Origin: Gemmatimonadota bacterium
GTDB taxonomy: Bacteria; Gemmatimonadota; Gemmatimonadetes; Gemmatimonadales; Gemmatimonadaceae
Direction: 5' to 3'
Length of the DNA stretch: 64,000 nucleotides
NCBI GenBank assembly: GCA_020161135.1
Contig: JAIUOB010000002.1
Span: 744,001 to 808,000 of the forward strand
Both the position numbers and the translations under genes were made by a program. Shown here piece after piece: positions 16,398 to 25,320 of the stretch. A model generated the notes under the pieces. The model searched no databases. It saw only the letters and a program-made list of their open reading frames with translations, and was not told the origin of the DNA. Within the stretch, counting starts at the first letter, position 1. Each line of letters opens with the position of its first letter.

Positions 16398-17831
16398 ATG
16401 TTGCTTCGACTGACATCCCGCGTGCGGCAGGGCGCGTTCGCCCTGCTGCTCGTTCCTGCGTTGGCTGCGGCCCAGGAGCCGCCCCCACCCGGCGGCCGGG
16501 CCGGCGGCCCTGCGGGGGCCGGACGCCCCCGCGGCGACGCCTTCGGCTCGGAAGTCCTCCCGGACAGCATCCTCCAGACCTCGCTGCGCGTGTTCCTCGA
16601 CTGCCAGGGCGGCGTGCGGGGGTGCGACCGGACGTTCTTCGTGCAGGAGATGGGCTTCGTGAACTGGGTGCGCGACCGCTTCGACAGCGACGTGCACCTG
16701 CTGCTCACCTCGCTCAATGCGGCCAATGGCGGCCGGCAGATCACGGTCAACTTCCTCGGGCAGAAGGGCTACGCGGGCAAGGTCGACACGCTGGTCATCA
16801 CCACGCTGCCCAACGATGCCGACGACCGCGTGCGCCGTGACCTGCTGCGCACCTTCCAGTTGGGGCTCGCGCCGTTCGTGGCCCGCACGCCCATCGCGTC
16901 GCGCATGCGGCTCGGGCTCGCGAACGGCGTCGTCGCGCCCGTCGTCTCCACGCGCGCGGTGAAGGATCGCTGGAACCTCTGGCTGTATCGCATCGACGGC
17001 AACATGTCGGCCAACGGCGAGCAGCTCGTGAAGACCACGAACTTCTCCACCAACCTCTCGGCCGCGCGCACGACGGAGAAGTGGAAGATCAACCTGAGCG
17101 CCAACAGCAGCTACAACGCGCGCGACTTCAAGATCTTCGAGACCAACGCCGTCGATCCGACCAAGCGCGACACGATCGGCGTGACGGTGCTGCAGCGCGC
17201 CGGCACGGCGAACGCCCTCATCGGGCGCACCATCACCGGGCACCTCACCGCCGGGGTGAAGACCTCGGTGGGCTTCAGCGAGGTGCTCAACCAAAAGCTC
17301 ACGGTGCGTTTCTCGCCGGCGCTCGAGTACAACATCTTCCCGTGGACCGAAGCCACGGTGCGCCAACTCACCGCGCTGTACTATGTGGGCCCGTATCACT
17401 ACGAGTACTACGAGCGCACGGTGTTCGACCAGGTGTCGGAGACGCGCATCAACCAGACGCTGCTGCTCGCGCTCACGCAGCGACAGAAGTGGGGCAACAC
17501 CAACCTCTCGCTCGAGGGGTCGCAGTACCTGCACGACCTGCAGCGCAACCACGTGACGCTGTCGGGGTCGATGGACCTGCGGCTGGGGCGCGGCTTCTCG
17601 CTCAACATCCGTGGGTCGGCGTCCCGCGTGCGCGACCAGATCTACATCCGCGGCACGGCGCAGTCGGAGCGCGACATCCTCACGCAGCGGCAGCAGTTGC
17701 AGACGAACTTCCGCTACAACACGAACATCGGCATCGGCTACACGTTCGGCTCGATCTACAACACCATCGTCAACCAGCGCTTCGGCAACCTCGGCGAGCT
17801 CGGACGCCGCTTCGGCTTCCAGGGCGGCTGA
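16398..17831 (+). CDS. Exported beta-rich outer-membrane protein
   Basis: 477 residues from ATG 16398, which begins a signal peptide (basic start, FALLLVPALAAAQ). A Pro/Gly-rich segment follows, then about 140 residues of mixed fold (FLDCQGGVRGCDRTFFVQEM, HLLLTSLN) and then long runs of alternating strands (WNLWLYRIDGNMSANGEQ, LSLEGSQYLHDLQRNHVTL) typical of a beta-barrel. The family is not known to me. A pair of cysteines near residue 55 (DCQGGVRGCD) may form a disulfide. It converges with the HDOD gene over a strong hairpin. Confidence 0.72.
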   Translation: MLLRLTSRVRQGAFALLLVPALAAAQEPPPPGGRAGGPAGAGRPRGDAFGSEVLPDSILQTSLRVFLDCQGGVRGCDRTFFVQEMGFVNWVRDRFDSDVHLLLTSLNAANGGRQITVNFLGQKGYAGKVDTLVITTLPNDADDRVRRDLLRTFQLGLAPFVARTPIASRMRLGLANGVVAPVVSTRAVKDRWNLWLYRIDGNMSANGEQLVKTTNFSTNLSAARTTEKWKINLSANSSYNARDFKIFETNAVDPTKRDTIGVTVLQRAGTANALIGRTITGHLTAGVKTSVGFSEVLNQKLTVRFSPALEYNIFPWTEATVRQLTALYYVGPYHYEYYERTVFDQVSETRINQTLLLALTQRQKWGNTNLSLEGSQYLHDLQRNHVTLSGSMDLRLGRGFSLNIRGSASRVRDQIYIRGTAQSERDILTQRQQLQTNFRYNTNIGIGYTFGSIYNTIVNQRFGNLGELGRRFGFQGG

Positions 17832-17843
17832 CCCCTGCCCGCA

Positions 17844-17871
17844 CCCTGACGCGCCGCCGGGCGCGTCAGGG
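17844..17871. terminator. Bidirectional hairpin between convergent genes
   Basis: A perfect 12-bp stem (CCCTGACGCGCC / GGCGCGTCAGGG) with a 4-base loop lies between the stop codons of two converging genes. There is no T-run on either side, which is common for terminators in very GC-rich genomes. Confidence 0.65.
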
Positions 17872-17876
17872 CGCGG

Positions 17877-19538
17877 TCAGGCCGCGTTCGATGCGGTGCC
17901 CGCCGTGGCCGACTCACTCGCGCGGCGGCGGGCGAAGGCACCCACCAACTGGTCGCGCATGTCGCGAATGAGTTGGCGCGCCGTCTCGGTGGTCTCCACC
18001 GGCTCTGCGCCGTCGAAGTAGAGGCAGCCGATCAGCTTGTCCTCGAGCACGAGCGGCAGCAGCGCGAAATGCGCCGGCGTGAGGTCACGCAGCAGGCGAT
18101 CCTTGCCGTAGGTCTTGAGCTCGGCGCCACTGAGCATGACGAACAGGTCCTGCCGCTGCTGCAGTGCGGCGCCGAGCGGGCCGAAGCTCGCGGTGGGGCG
18201 CAGCAGGAAGGTGCGCGACAGCTCGTGCCCGCCGCGGCCGATACCCAGCTTGCCGCGGATCATCTTGAAGTCTTCGCTGCTGATGCCCAGCACACCGCGC
18301 TCGTAGCCGGCCTCGCAGGCGGCGCCGAGTGCCGACTGCGTGACCGATCCGACGTCGAGCCGGCTGGCGTCGCGCTGCTTCTGCTCGACGAGCAGGCGCA
18401 CCGTGTCGCGCAGCTTCTTCTCGTGCGCGCTGTCGTGGTCCGAAGGCGCGAGGCGCTCGAGCATCGCCTGCGTCTCGGCGGCCTCCTGCTCCCGCGCCTC
18501 GTGCGCATCGTCGTACACGGGGAAGAGCAGCTCGTCCTCGCTGATCGTCTCCCCCGCCCCGCGACGCGCCTGGAGGCGCTGCTCGTGCTTCGCGGCGCGC
18601 ACGGCCTGCTTCTGCTTCACGACGGCCATGGCGTCGGCGTGACCCGCCAGCCACCGGTCGAGGTCGACCGACATGGTGTTCAGCGTCGGCTTCGACTCCT
18701 TCAGCGCCACCGCCATCGCTCCCTCGACATCCTTGGCCTCGATGCCGAGGGCCAGCGCCATGCGTTCACGCAGCTCGGTCACGTCGCGCGTCGAGGGCAC
18801 GGCCCCGTACTGGTCGCGGGCGATGTCGGCGCTGCTCTGCGTGATCATGTGCAGCACGTCGCCGTCGGACGTGAGCTCGTTGCACGGGCGCATCGTGCGC
18901 ACCACCGCGGGGGGAATGCCCCACTTCCGCGCGAGCGCGATGCCCACCTCGTCGAAGGTGAAGCCGAAGTGCTTGGTCTGCGCGCCGTCGGTGCCGGGCG
19001 CGCCGGCCTGCAGCTTGTCGAGCCACGTGCGATAGGGGCGCGTGCGATAGCAGGCCACGAGCACCTCACCCAGCCGGCGGAACAGGCCGCACAGGTAGGC
19101 GAGCTCGGGAGCCTCGTAGCCCGCCGACATCGCGAGCTGCAGGCTGTGGTTGGCGGAAAGGATCGACTCGACGAGCAGGTCGCGCGTGGATGGCGCATCC
19201 TGCTCGAGCTTTTCGAAGACGCTGGCCGCCGTCGACAGGTGCTGCACGCGATCGTAGCCGAGCAGCATGATGGCCTGCTTCACCGAATCGACGCCTTCAC
19301 CGCTGCTGCCCGTCACCGACTTGGCGATGCGCAGCACCTTGGCCGACAGGGCCACGTCCTGCATGATGGCCGACTCGAGCTGCGCGACGCGCGCATCGAG
19401 GTTGCTGGCCACCGTCGAGATCGCGCGCACGTTGCGCACGAACGCGGGCAGGCTCGCCGCCGCACCGACGGCGTTGACGAACGCCTCGGCTTCAGGCGAA
19501 AGCTGAGGTCCGGAGGACTCGGCGACCGAGGCGCTCAT
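17877..19538 (-). CDS. HDOD-domain signalling protein with C-terminal GAF-like domain
   Basis: 553 residues. Residues about 15-230 match the HDOD fold: LPAFVRNVRAISTVASN, AIMQDVALSAKVLRIAKS, VKQAIMLLGYDRVQHLS, YLCGLFRRLGEVLVACY and KWGIPPAVVRTMRP. The HD metal ligands are absent, as is normal for HDOD. A charged helical linker (residues 300-370) leads to a C-terminal alpha/beta domain of GAF-like size (FFDG-type strand GCLYFDGAEPVETTETARQL). Such proteins organise signalling or polar complexes. It overlaps the small upstream gene by ATGA. Confidence 0.85.
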   Translation of the reverse strand: MSASVAESSGPQLSPEAEAFVNAVGAAASLPAFVRNVRAISTVASNLDARVAQLESAIMQDVALSAKVLRIAKSVTGSSGEGVDSVKQAIMLLGYDRVQHLSTAASVFEKLEQDAPSTRDLLVESILSANHSLQLAMSAGYEAPELAYLCGLFRRLGEVLVACYRTRPYRTWLDKLQAGAPGTDGAQTKHFGFTFDEVGIALARKWGIPPAVVRTMRPCNELTSDGDVLHMITQSSADIARDQYGAVPSTRDVTELRERMALALGIEAKDVEGAMAVALKESKPTLNTMSVDLDRWLAGHADAMAVVKQKQAVRAAKHEQRLQARRGAGETISEDELLFPVYDDAHEAREQEAAETQAMLERLAPSDHDSAHEKKLRDTVRLLVEQKQRDASRLDVGSVTQSALGAACEAGYERGVLGISSEDFKMIRGKLGIGRGGHELSRTFLLRPTASFGPLGAALQQRQDLFVMLSGAELKTYGKDRLLRDLTPAHFALLPLVLEDKLIGCLYFDGAEPVETTETARQLIRDMRDQLVGAFARRRASESATAGTASNAA

Positions 19539-19831
19539 GCGGCGGCATCGTCACCAGTGGTCATCGCGTCGAGCACAAGCTGGCGGAGCGGCACCGCGCC
19601 CTGACGGCGCAGGAAGGTGGCCACCGGCGAGTTCTCGGCGAACATCGCCAGCACCGAGGGCAGTGTCACGTCGGCCCATGTGCGCGGCTCGCGGGAGAGA
19701 TAGCGGGCAAACACCAACCCCTCGTCCACGCGCAGCTCCAGCGGTCCGTCCTTCTGACCGGTGATCCGGAGGACACCGCCGCGGTCGTCGTACGACACGG
19801 CGCCCTGCGGCACGGGAACATCGATGGGCAT
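19535..19831 (-). CDS. Small conserved-looking cytoplasmic protein of unknown function
   Basis: 98 residues from ATG 19831 (a GTG three codons upstream is possible). The sequence is a mixed alpha/beta chain (GGVLRITGQKDGPLELRVDE, FARYLSREPRTWADVTLPSV) with no membrane segment or motif I recognise. The stop overlaps the HDOD start (ATGA at 19535-19538), so the two are probably co-translated and may work together. Codon use matches the neighbours, so I take it as real. Confidence 0.65.
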   Translation of the reverse strand: MPIDVPVPQGAVSYDDRGGVLRITGQKDGPLELRVDEGLVFARYLSREPRTWADVTLPSVLAMFAENSPVATFLRRQGAVPLRQLVLDAMTTGDDAAA

Positions 19832-19987
19832 CAGCGACACGGTCGGGTGGGGAGGTGGTCTTGGCTACGCGACGTTGCGACGCCTCGGACCAGAGCATCG
19901 GCTCCTGTTCCGCCCAACTCAATTCCTCATACTGGGAACCGGCATAGTCTCCTCAATGCCCAGCTCCTGCCCCGCGTCGGCCCGACG

Positions 19988-20869
19988 TCAGCCCAGCCCG
20001 AACTCCCCGCGGGCCTGCCGGGCGGCCCGGTGCTGCACCGCCTCGTCGTTCAGCATGCCGTCGGCCGGGGCCGCAGTGTCGCCCACGGCAGGCACGACGG
20101 GGGCGCCGGCAGGGGGCGTGGTGCCGGTGCGCGGGGCACCGCGCCGGAGCTGCATGGCGTCCTCGCGGCGGGCCAGAAGCGTCCAGAACTCGCCGGGGTC
20201 GTCGCCCGGGGCGTCGTCCTCGGGGAGCAGCGCATACATCGCCTTGTACATGAGACTGAAGGCGAAGAAGAGCGCCAGCATGTCCGGCAGCACCAGCACG
20301 ATGCGCGTGATGGCGTTGACGTTCGCCACCTGATCGTTGAACGCGGCCGTGTTGAACGGCGCGAGCACCATGCGGTAGTTGATGACGTAGTTGACCGCGC
20401 CGGCGGCGAGGTTGGTCACGCCGATGAGCAGGGCCGCGCGACTCATGGCGCGGCGCACGGAGGGCTCGTCGAGGAGGCGCGCCATCTGCGCCTCGCGCTC
20501 GGGGGTGTCGGGGCCGAGCCCCTGCAGGGCGATGCTGCGCGTGACCGGCTTGCCCAGCAGCGCCCCCACGCCGAACACGAAGAAGGCGAGGATGTAGCTG
20601 GCGCTGTCCTTGAAGGCGAAGAGCGCGCCGTCGACATACCAGAAGGCCAGCGCCCCGCGCATGATGGCCGACGCGCCACCGTACGTGGTGATGAAGTTGA
20701 AGCGGCGCGTGATGACGAAGAGATCGATGAGCACCCACGCGACCGGCACGAGCGCGGCCGCGAGGTACGCGGGCAGCGTCCCCAGGGGGGCAGTGCCGTA
20801 CTTGAGGACGACCACCGGGACGACGGCCCCGATGATGATGTCCAGCGCGAGCTTCACGGTCTTCGACAT
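19988..20869 (-). CDS. VC0807-like integral membrane protein
   Basis: 293 residues, with about six hydrophobic helices in the first 220. The opening LALDIIIGAVVPVVVLKYGT and the following PVAWVLIDLFVITRRFNFIT resemble the VC0807 family, whose function is not established. Pro/Ala-rich residues 230-293 form a soluble tail. It sits alone between the HDOD pair and the DUF2461 operon on the same strand. Confidence 0.7.
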   Translation of the reverse strand: MSKTVKLALDIIIGAVVPVVVLKYGTAPLGTLPAYLAAALVPVAWVLIDLFVITRRFNFITTYGGASAIMRGALAFWYVDGALFAFKDSASYILAFFVFGVGALLGKPVTRSIALQGLGPDTPEREAQMARLLDEPSVRRAMSRAALLIGVTNLAAGAVNYVINYRMVLAPFNTAAFNDQVANVNAITRIVLVLPDMLALFFAFSLMYKAMYALLPEDDAPGDDPGEFWTLLARREDAMQLRRGAPRTGTTPPAGAPVVPAVGDTAAPADGMLNDEAVQHRAARQARGEFGLG

Positions 20870-20942
20870 GGCCCCGCAATCTCACCGGCGCTGCCCCGTG
20901 GCGGTACCGGGGCTTGTACGGAGGCGCGGACCGCGGTGACGC

Positions 20943-21671
20943 TCAGCGCCGCGTGCTGGGTGCCAGCCCGAGGGCGGTGTTGAGCCACCGCACGAACGGG
21001 GTCATGGCCTCGAAGTGGCGCGCCAACGTCGCCGGGAGCGCCGTGCTGGTGACGGTCGTCTCGGTCAGTGCGCACCCGGCGGTGAACGACTGGTAGCGCA
21101 GCCAGCGCAGCGCGGGGTGGTCGGGGGCCACTCCGCGCGGCGGGCGGGTGAGCATGTGCTCGGGGTCGAGCTCCCCGAACCGGCGCTTGAAGCCGCGGTC
21201 GAGCACCAGCTCCTCCCACCCCTCCGTGTCGTCGACAAGCGACTGCCGGATGCGGGCGAGCGCCGGACGCGGGGGCATCCAGATGCCGCCGCCGCAGAAG
21301 CTGCCGGTGGGGGCCAGGTGGAAGTAGAAGCCGGCACCGCCGTGCGCCGCCTCACTCCCCACGCCGTGTCCCGCGTCGCGATGGAAGAACCAGCAGGCCA
21401 CGTGCGTCTTGTACGGACTCTTGTCCTTGCTGAAGCGCACGTCGCGATGGATGCGGAACGCGCTCTTCTTCGGCGAGCCGATGATCTCGGGGGCGATGCG
21501 TGCGAGGTGCACATCGACCTCCTCGATGAGCAGCGCGAGCGGCTGCTTGAGCTCCGTCTCGTACGTCTCGCGATGCGCCTCGAACCATTCCTTGCGGTTG
21601 TTGCGGGCGAGGCCGCGCAGGAAGGTGAAGGCCTTGGGGGTGAATCGCGAGCGGGGGGCCTTGGGTGTCAT
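20943..21671 (-). CDS. DUF2461 (TIGR02453-type) family protein
   Basis: 242 residues. The family hallmark FLRGLARNNRKEWFEAHRET is at residues 17-36, followed by FRIHRDVRFSKDKSPYKTH and GAGFYFHLAPTGSFCGGGIW. Function in this family is not established. Start ATG 21671 overlaps the esterase stop (ATGA), so it is the third gene of a dehydrogenase-esterase-DUF2461 transcript. Confidence 0.88.
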   Translation of the reverse strand: MTPKAPRSRFTPKAFTFLRGLARNNRKEWFEAHRETYETELKQPLALLIEEVDVHLARIAPEIIGSPKKSAFRIHRDVRFSKDKSPYKTHVACWFFHRDAGHGVGSEAAHGGAGFYFHLAPTGSFCGGGIWMPPRPALARIRQSLVDDTEGWEELVLDRGFKRRFGELDPEHMLTRPPRGVAPDHPALRWLRYQSFTAGCALTETTVTSTALPATLARHFEAMTPFVRWLNTALGLAPSTRR

Positions 21672-22516
21672 GCGCGCGCGTCGTGCAGGGGAAAGAGAAA
21701 GCGGAGGAAGAGACCGGTGCGCTCCCCCCAGGCGCGCTCGTCGTGCAGCGCGCCCTCCACCTCGAGATACTGCAGGTCGATGCCGGTGCGCCATCCCTTG
21801 CGCAGCAGCATGCGATGCAGGAGGCGCGTGCCCTTGAGCATGCGCCGTTCGCCGGTGCCCACGTCGAGCCAGATGCGCAGGTCGGCGCGACGGCTGCGGT
21901 CGGAGCCGAGCTGTCGCACGATCCAGCGATCGTCCCACCACACGCTGGGCGAGAGCACGCCGAGCTTGCCGAACACCGCCGGGTGCTCGAGCCCGAGATG
22001 CAACGTGAGCAGCCCCCCCAGCGAGCTGCCGGCCAGCCCCGTGTCGTGCGGGCCCCGCTTCGTGCGCCACTGCTGGTCGATCCACGGCTTGAGCTCGTAC
22101 ACGAGCATCTGGCCATAGCGATCGGCGAGGCCGCCCGCGTCGTGCATCTGGTCGCGGGTGGGTGTGTACTCGTCGATGCGGTCGCGGCCGGCGTTGCCGA
22201 CGGCCACGATGATGAGCGGCTCGATGACGCCGGCGTGTGCGAGGGCGCGTGCGGTCGTGTCCACGCCCCACTGCACCCCGAACGGCGAGAGCGGCAGGTC
22301 GTCGAACACGTTCTGCCCGTCGTGCAGGTACAGCACCGGATAGTGCCGATGCGTGTCGCGCGCATACCCGGGCGGCAGCGCCACGATCACATCATGCGCC
22401 TGTGGCAGGAAGCGCGAGCGGATCTCCGGGAAGTGCAGCAACGACCCCACGCGCTCGGGCACTGGCGGCGTGGGGTGCAGCTCCGTGTCGAGACCGAGGT
22501 GGAGGTGGTGCGTCAC
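21668..22516 (-). CDS. Esterase of the Fes/IroE/EstD-like alpha/beta hydrolase superfamily
   Basis: 282 residues. YPVLYLHDGQNVFDD gives the strand and oxyanion region, the nucleophile elbow is LAGSSLGGLLTLH (Ser near residue 165), and a late His in VEGALHDERAWGE completes a likely Ser-Asp-His triad. No signal peptide, so it is cytoplasmic. Substrate unknown; related proteins hydrolyse siderophore esters or act as carbohydrate esterases. Overlaps both neighbours by ATGA. Confidence 0.85.
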   Translation of the reverse strand: MTHHLHLGLDTELHPTPPVPERVGSLLHFPEIRSRFLPQAHDVIVALPPGYARDTHRHYPVLYLHDGQNVFDDLPLSPFGVQWGVDTTARALAHAGVIEPLIIVAVGNAGRDRIDEYTPTRDQMHDAGGLADRYGQMLVYELKPWIDQQWRTKRGPHDTGLAGSSLGGLLTLHLGLEHPAVFGKLGVLSPSVWWDDRWIVRQLGSDRSRRADLRIWLDVGTGERRMLKGTRLLHRMLLRKGWRTGIDLQYLEVEGALHDERAWGERTGLFLRFLFPLHDARA

Positions 22517-23496
22517 ACCACGCGATCGGGGAGCGCCTCGCCGGCCGCGAACGCGTCGACGTTGCGCAGCGCGCGCATGCCCATGGCGGTGCGCGTCTCC
22601 ATCGTGGCACTGCCGAGGTGCGGCAGCAGCACCACGTGCTCCATGTCCTTGAGCTCCGCGGTCACGCTGGGTTCGAACTCGAACACGTCGAGTCCGGCGC
22701 CCGCGATCTGCCGTTCCTTGAGTGCGTGCGTGAGTGCCGCCTCGTCCACCACGTCGCCGCGCGCGGTGTTCACGAGGTAGGCGTGCGGCGGCATCATCGC
22801 CAGCGTGCTGGCGTTGATGAGGTGCCGCGTCTCCGGCGTGGCCGGGCAGTGCAGCGACACGACATCACTGCGACGCAGCAGCTCCTCGAGCGTCGCCACG
22901 CGTTCGGCGCCGGCGGGGCCGTCGGTGGCGGGATCGTCGATGCGCGGCGGGCGCGGCGCATGGTACAGCACGTGCATGCCGAAGGCCGCGTGCGCCGCGC
23001 GCGCCACCGCGCGGCCGATGCGCCCGTAGCCGATGATGCCGAGCGTGCGCCCGCGCAGCGTGCGGCCGAGCATGAACGTCGGGCGGAGGCCCGCCCACGC
23101 GCCGCTCCGCAGGTGCCGCTCGCCTTCGCCAAGTCGCCGCATGACCATGAGCATGAGCGCGATGGCGATGTCGGCGGTGTCCTCGGTGAGCACGTCGGGG
23201 GTGTTCGTCACCGCGATGCCCGCGCGCTTCGCCGCCTCGAGCGCGATGTGATTGACGCCCACGCCCACGTTGGCCAGCAGCTTCGTGCGAATGCCGGTGG
23301 TGTCGAAGATGCCGGGGTGGAACTTGTCGGTGACGGTGGGGACGATGACATCGGCCTGCTGCAGCACCTGCACGAGCTGGTCACTGGAGAGCCCGATGTC
23401 GGTGCGATTGAGCAGCACGTCGTAGCGCGAGGCGAGTGCCTCTTCGACGGCGGCGGGCAACTTGCGTGTGACGACGACGCGGAGCGGAGAAGCCAT
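22513..23496 (-). CDS. D-2-hydroxyacid dehydrogenase (glyoxylate/hydroxypyruvate reductase-like)
   Basis: 327 residues from ATG 23496. The NAD(P) site is GIIGYGRIGRAVARAA. Catalytic residues of the family are visible: Arg in NTARGDVVDE, Glu in FEFEPS and His in LLPHLGSAT. It reduces glyoxylate or hydroxypyruvate to the D-2-hydroxyacid. The gene lies 35 bp after a serine-glyoxylate-type aminotransferase; together they could run serine to hydroxypyruvate to glycerate, or detoxify glyoxylate. The pathway assignment is inferred from that pairing. Confidence 0.88.
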   Translation of the reverse strand: MASPLRVVVTRKLPAAVEEALASRYDVLLNRTDIGLSSDQLVQVLQQADVIVPTVTDKFHPGIFDTTGIRTKLLANVGVGVNHIALEAAKRAGIAVTNTPDVLTEDTADIAIALMLMVMRRLGEGERHLRSGAWAGLRPTFMLGRTLRGRTLGIIGYGRIGRAVARAAHAAFGMHVLYHAPRPPRIDDPATDGPAGAERVATLEELLRRSDVVSLHCPATPETRHLINASTLAMMPPHAYLVNTARGDVVDEAALTHALKERQIAGAGLDVFEFEPSVTAELKDMEHVVLLPHLGSATMETRTAMGMRALRNVDAFAAGEALPDRVV

Positions 23497-23531
23497 GGGG
23501 AGTCGGAGGAGGTCGGGGCCGGAACGGCGGC

Positions 23532-24695
23532 TCAGGTGGTGACGCGCCAGTGCGCCTGCGCGGCGCCCACACCGCTGCCCGGCGTGATGGCGATGCCCGC
23601 ATCGGTGAGCGCCATCTCGACGCCGGTGAGCGCCGCCGCAAGCGTCAAGGCGTTCATGTCGCCGAGGTGCCCGATGCGGAACACCTTCCCCGCCAGCTCG
23701 GCCAGCCCCGAGCCGAGTGCGAGGTCGTAGCGGCGGAAGGCGAGGTCGATGACGGTGCGCGCATCGCGGTCGGCAGGCACGACGACCCCGGTGACGGTGT
23801 CGCTGGCAATGGCCGCGCGCCTGGCACACGTGCTGAGCCCCCATGCCGCGACCGCGGCGCGCACGCCGTTGGCCAGCGTGCGATGCCGTGCGGCCACCTG
23901 CGCCATGCCTTCGTCGAGGAGCATGGTGAGCGCTTCGTCGAGCCCGTACAGCAGCGACAGCGCCGGTGTGCTGGGGAAGTAGCCCTGCGCGTTGTTCGCG
24001 CGCATGGGGCGCAGGTCGAAGTAGGCGCGCGGCGTGGTGACCGTCTCGCCCAGCGCCAGCGCGCGCTCACTCATGTACAGGATGCCCAGCCCCGCCGGCA
24101 GCATGAACCCCTTCTGCGAGCCGGTGATGGCGCAGTCGACACGCCAGTCGTCGAAGCGGAAGTCGAGGCTCGCGATGCTGCTCACGCCATCGACGTACAG
24201 CAGCGCCGGGTGCTTCGCGCGGTCGATGGCCGCACGCACCGCCGCCACATCGCTCGTGACGCCGGTGGCGGTCTCGTTGTGCACGAGCAGCACGCCGGTG
24301 ATGGCGTGGGCCGTGTCGGCCGCGAGCGCCGCCTCGATGCGTGCCACGTCGGGCGCCTCGCCCCACGGTTCCTCGAGCACGTCGACCGTGTAACCCAGGT
24401 TGCGCGCGGTCTGGATGAACAGGTGCGAGAACTGGCCGAAGCGCGGCGCGAGGAGACGCGCGCCCGGTTGCTGCGTGTTCACCAGCGCCGCTTCCCACAT
24501 CGCGCTGCCGCTGGCCGGGAAGACGAACGCCTCACCCCGCGTCTGGTGCACCACCTGCGGCAGCCGCGACAGGATGCGGCGCGCGAACTCGGGGAAGACC
24601 GCCGAACGATGGTCCTCCATCTGGCGGTGCATGGCCCGCTGGAGGCGGTCGGGGACCGGCGTGGGGCCGGGGATCTGGAGGAAGTGTCGTCCCAT
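23532..24695 (-). CDS. Class V aminotransferase, serine/alanine-glyoxylate type
   Basis: 387 residues. IPGPTPVPDRLQRAM opens the family; VHNETATGVTSD and LLYVDGVSSIASLDFRFDDW form the PLP pocket, and the Schiff-base lysine is in ITGSQKGFMLPAGLG. The C-terminal RIGHLGDMNALTL is typical of serine-glyoxylate aminotransferases. It uses PLP to move the amino group between serine or alanine and glyoxylate. It is followed by a hydroxyacid dehydrogenase that would use the keto acid product. A CGCGGAGG repeat starts one base upstream of its start codon. Confidence 0.9.
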   Translation of the reverse strand: MGRHFLQIPGPTPVPDRLQRAMHRQMEDHRSAVFPEFARRILSRLPQVVHQTRGEAFVFPASGSAMWEAALVNTQQPGARLLAPRFGQFSHLFIQTARNLGYTVDVLEEPWGEAPDVARIEAALAADTAHAITGVLLVHNETATGVTSDVAAVRAAIDRAKHPALLYVDGVSSIASLDFRFDDWRVDCAITGSQKGFMLPAGLGILYMSERALALGETVTTPRAYFDLRPMRANNAQGYFPSTPALSLLYGLDEALTMLLDEGMAQVAARHRTLANGVRAAVAAWGLSTCARRAAIASDTVTGVVVPADRDARTVIDLAFRRYDLALGSGLAELAGKVFRIGHLGDMNALTLAAALTGVEMALTDAGIAITPGSGVGAAQAHWRVTT

Positions 24696-24750
24696 CGCGG
24701 AGGCGCGGAGATAGGGTAGGAAAAACGATCTCTACGCGGAGGCGCGGAGA
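24696..24750. repeat. Two direct copies of CGCGGAGGCGCGGAGA
   Basis: The 16-mer occurs at 24696-24711 and again at 24735-24750, separated by 23 bp that include an A5 run. The reverse complement of the same CGCGGAG unit recurs inside the 3' end of the marR-like gene at 24822-24893, so the two sites could fold into a hairpin. Confidence 0.8.
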
Positions 24751-24765
24751 GGGGGCATGGTGACG

Positions 24766-25320
24766 TTAGTCGTCGTGCGGCGCCGGCGCTGGCGTGGACT
24801 CGGCGGCACCGCGGCCCTGCTCCTCCTCCGCGGCCTCCGCGTTGATATCGAGGTTATCCCCCCTCCGCGTCTCCGCGTTCACGCTCTCCGCGTCAAACAG
24901 TCGGCGGCAGAGGCGTGTGAGCCGTTGGCGCTGGTCACCGCTGAGCTCGCGCATGAGCGCGACGATGGCCTCGGTGCGGGCGGGGGTGGCCTCGGCCAGC
25001 ACGTTGCGTCCGGCTTCGGTGAGGTGCACCGAGATGAACCGGCGATCGACGGCGTGCCGTTCGCGACGCACCAGCTCGCGGTGCTCGAGCGCGTCGATGA
25101 TGGCGGTCATCTGCGCCTTGCTGCGCCCCAGCGCCTCGGCCAGCTCCTGCTGATGCACCGGGCCGCGCTGCTGCAGCGTGTCGAGCACTCCGTACTGCGA
25201 GGCCGAGAGTCCGAACGGGTTCAGCGCATCGTCGACCTGCGCCGCGGCGAACGCGGCTGCGCGTTGCAGTGTGCCGTACGCGTCCAGTGCCTTGCGACGC
25301 TTCTTCTCACCCTTGCGCAT
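24766..25320 (-). CDS. MarR-family transcriptional regulator with repeat-encoded tail
   Basis: 184 residues from ATG 25320. The winged helix runs over residues about 40-140: LSASQYGVLDTLQQRG, LAEALGRSKAQMTAIIDALE, RRERHAVDRRFISVHLTEAG. It is likely a repressor or activator of its neighbour, the GMC oxidoreductase gene, whose 3' end overlaps this start by 14 bp. The last 40 residues (AESVNAETRRGDNLDINAEA onwards, Glu-rich) are encoded by the CGCGGAG repeat and are not part of the MarR fold. Confidence 0.87.
   Translation of the reverse strand: MRKGEKKRRKALDAYGTLQRAAAFAAAQVDDALNPFGLSASQYGVLDTLQQRGPVHQQELAEALGRSKAQMTAIIDALEHRELVRRERHAVDRRFISVHLTEAGRNVLAEATPARTEAIVALMRELSGDQRQRLTRLCRRLFDAESVNAETRRGDNLDINAEAAEEEQGRGAAESTPAPAPHDD
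24822..24893 (-). repeat. CGCGGAG-type repeat inside the 3' end of the marR-like gene
   Basis: On the minus strand, spaced ACGCGGAG and CGCGGAGG units alternate with a GATAACCTCGATATCAA insert. The array is translated in frame as the C-terminal tail of the regulator. It is inverted relative to the copies at 24696-24750. Confidence 0.75.
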
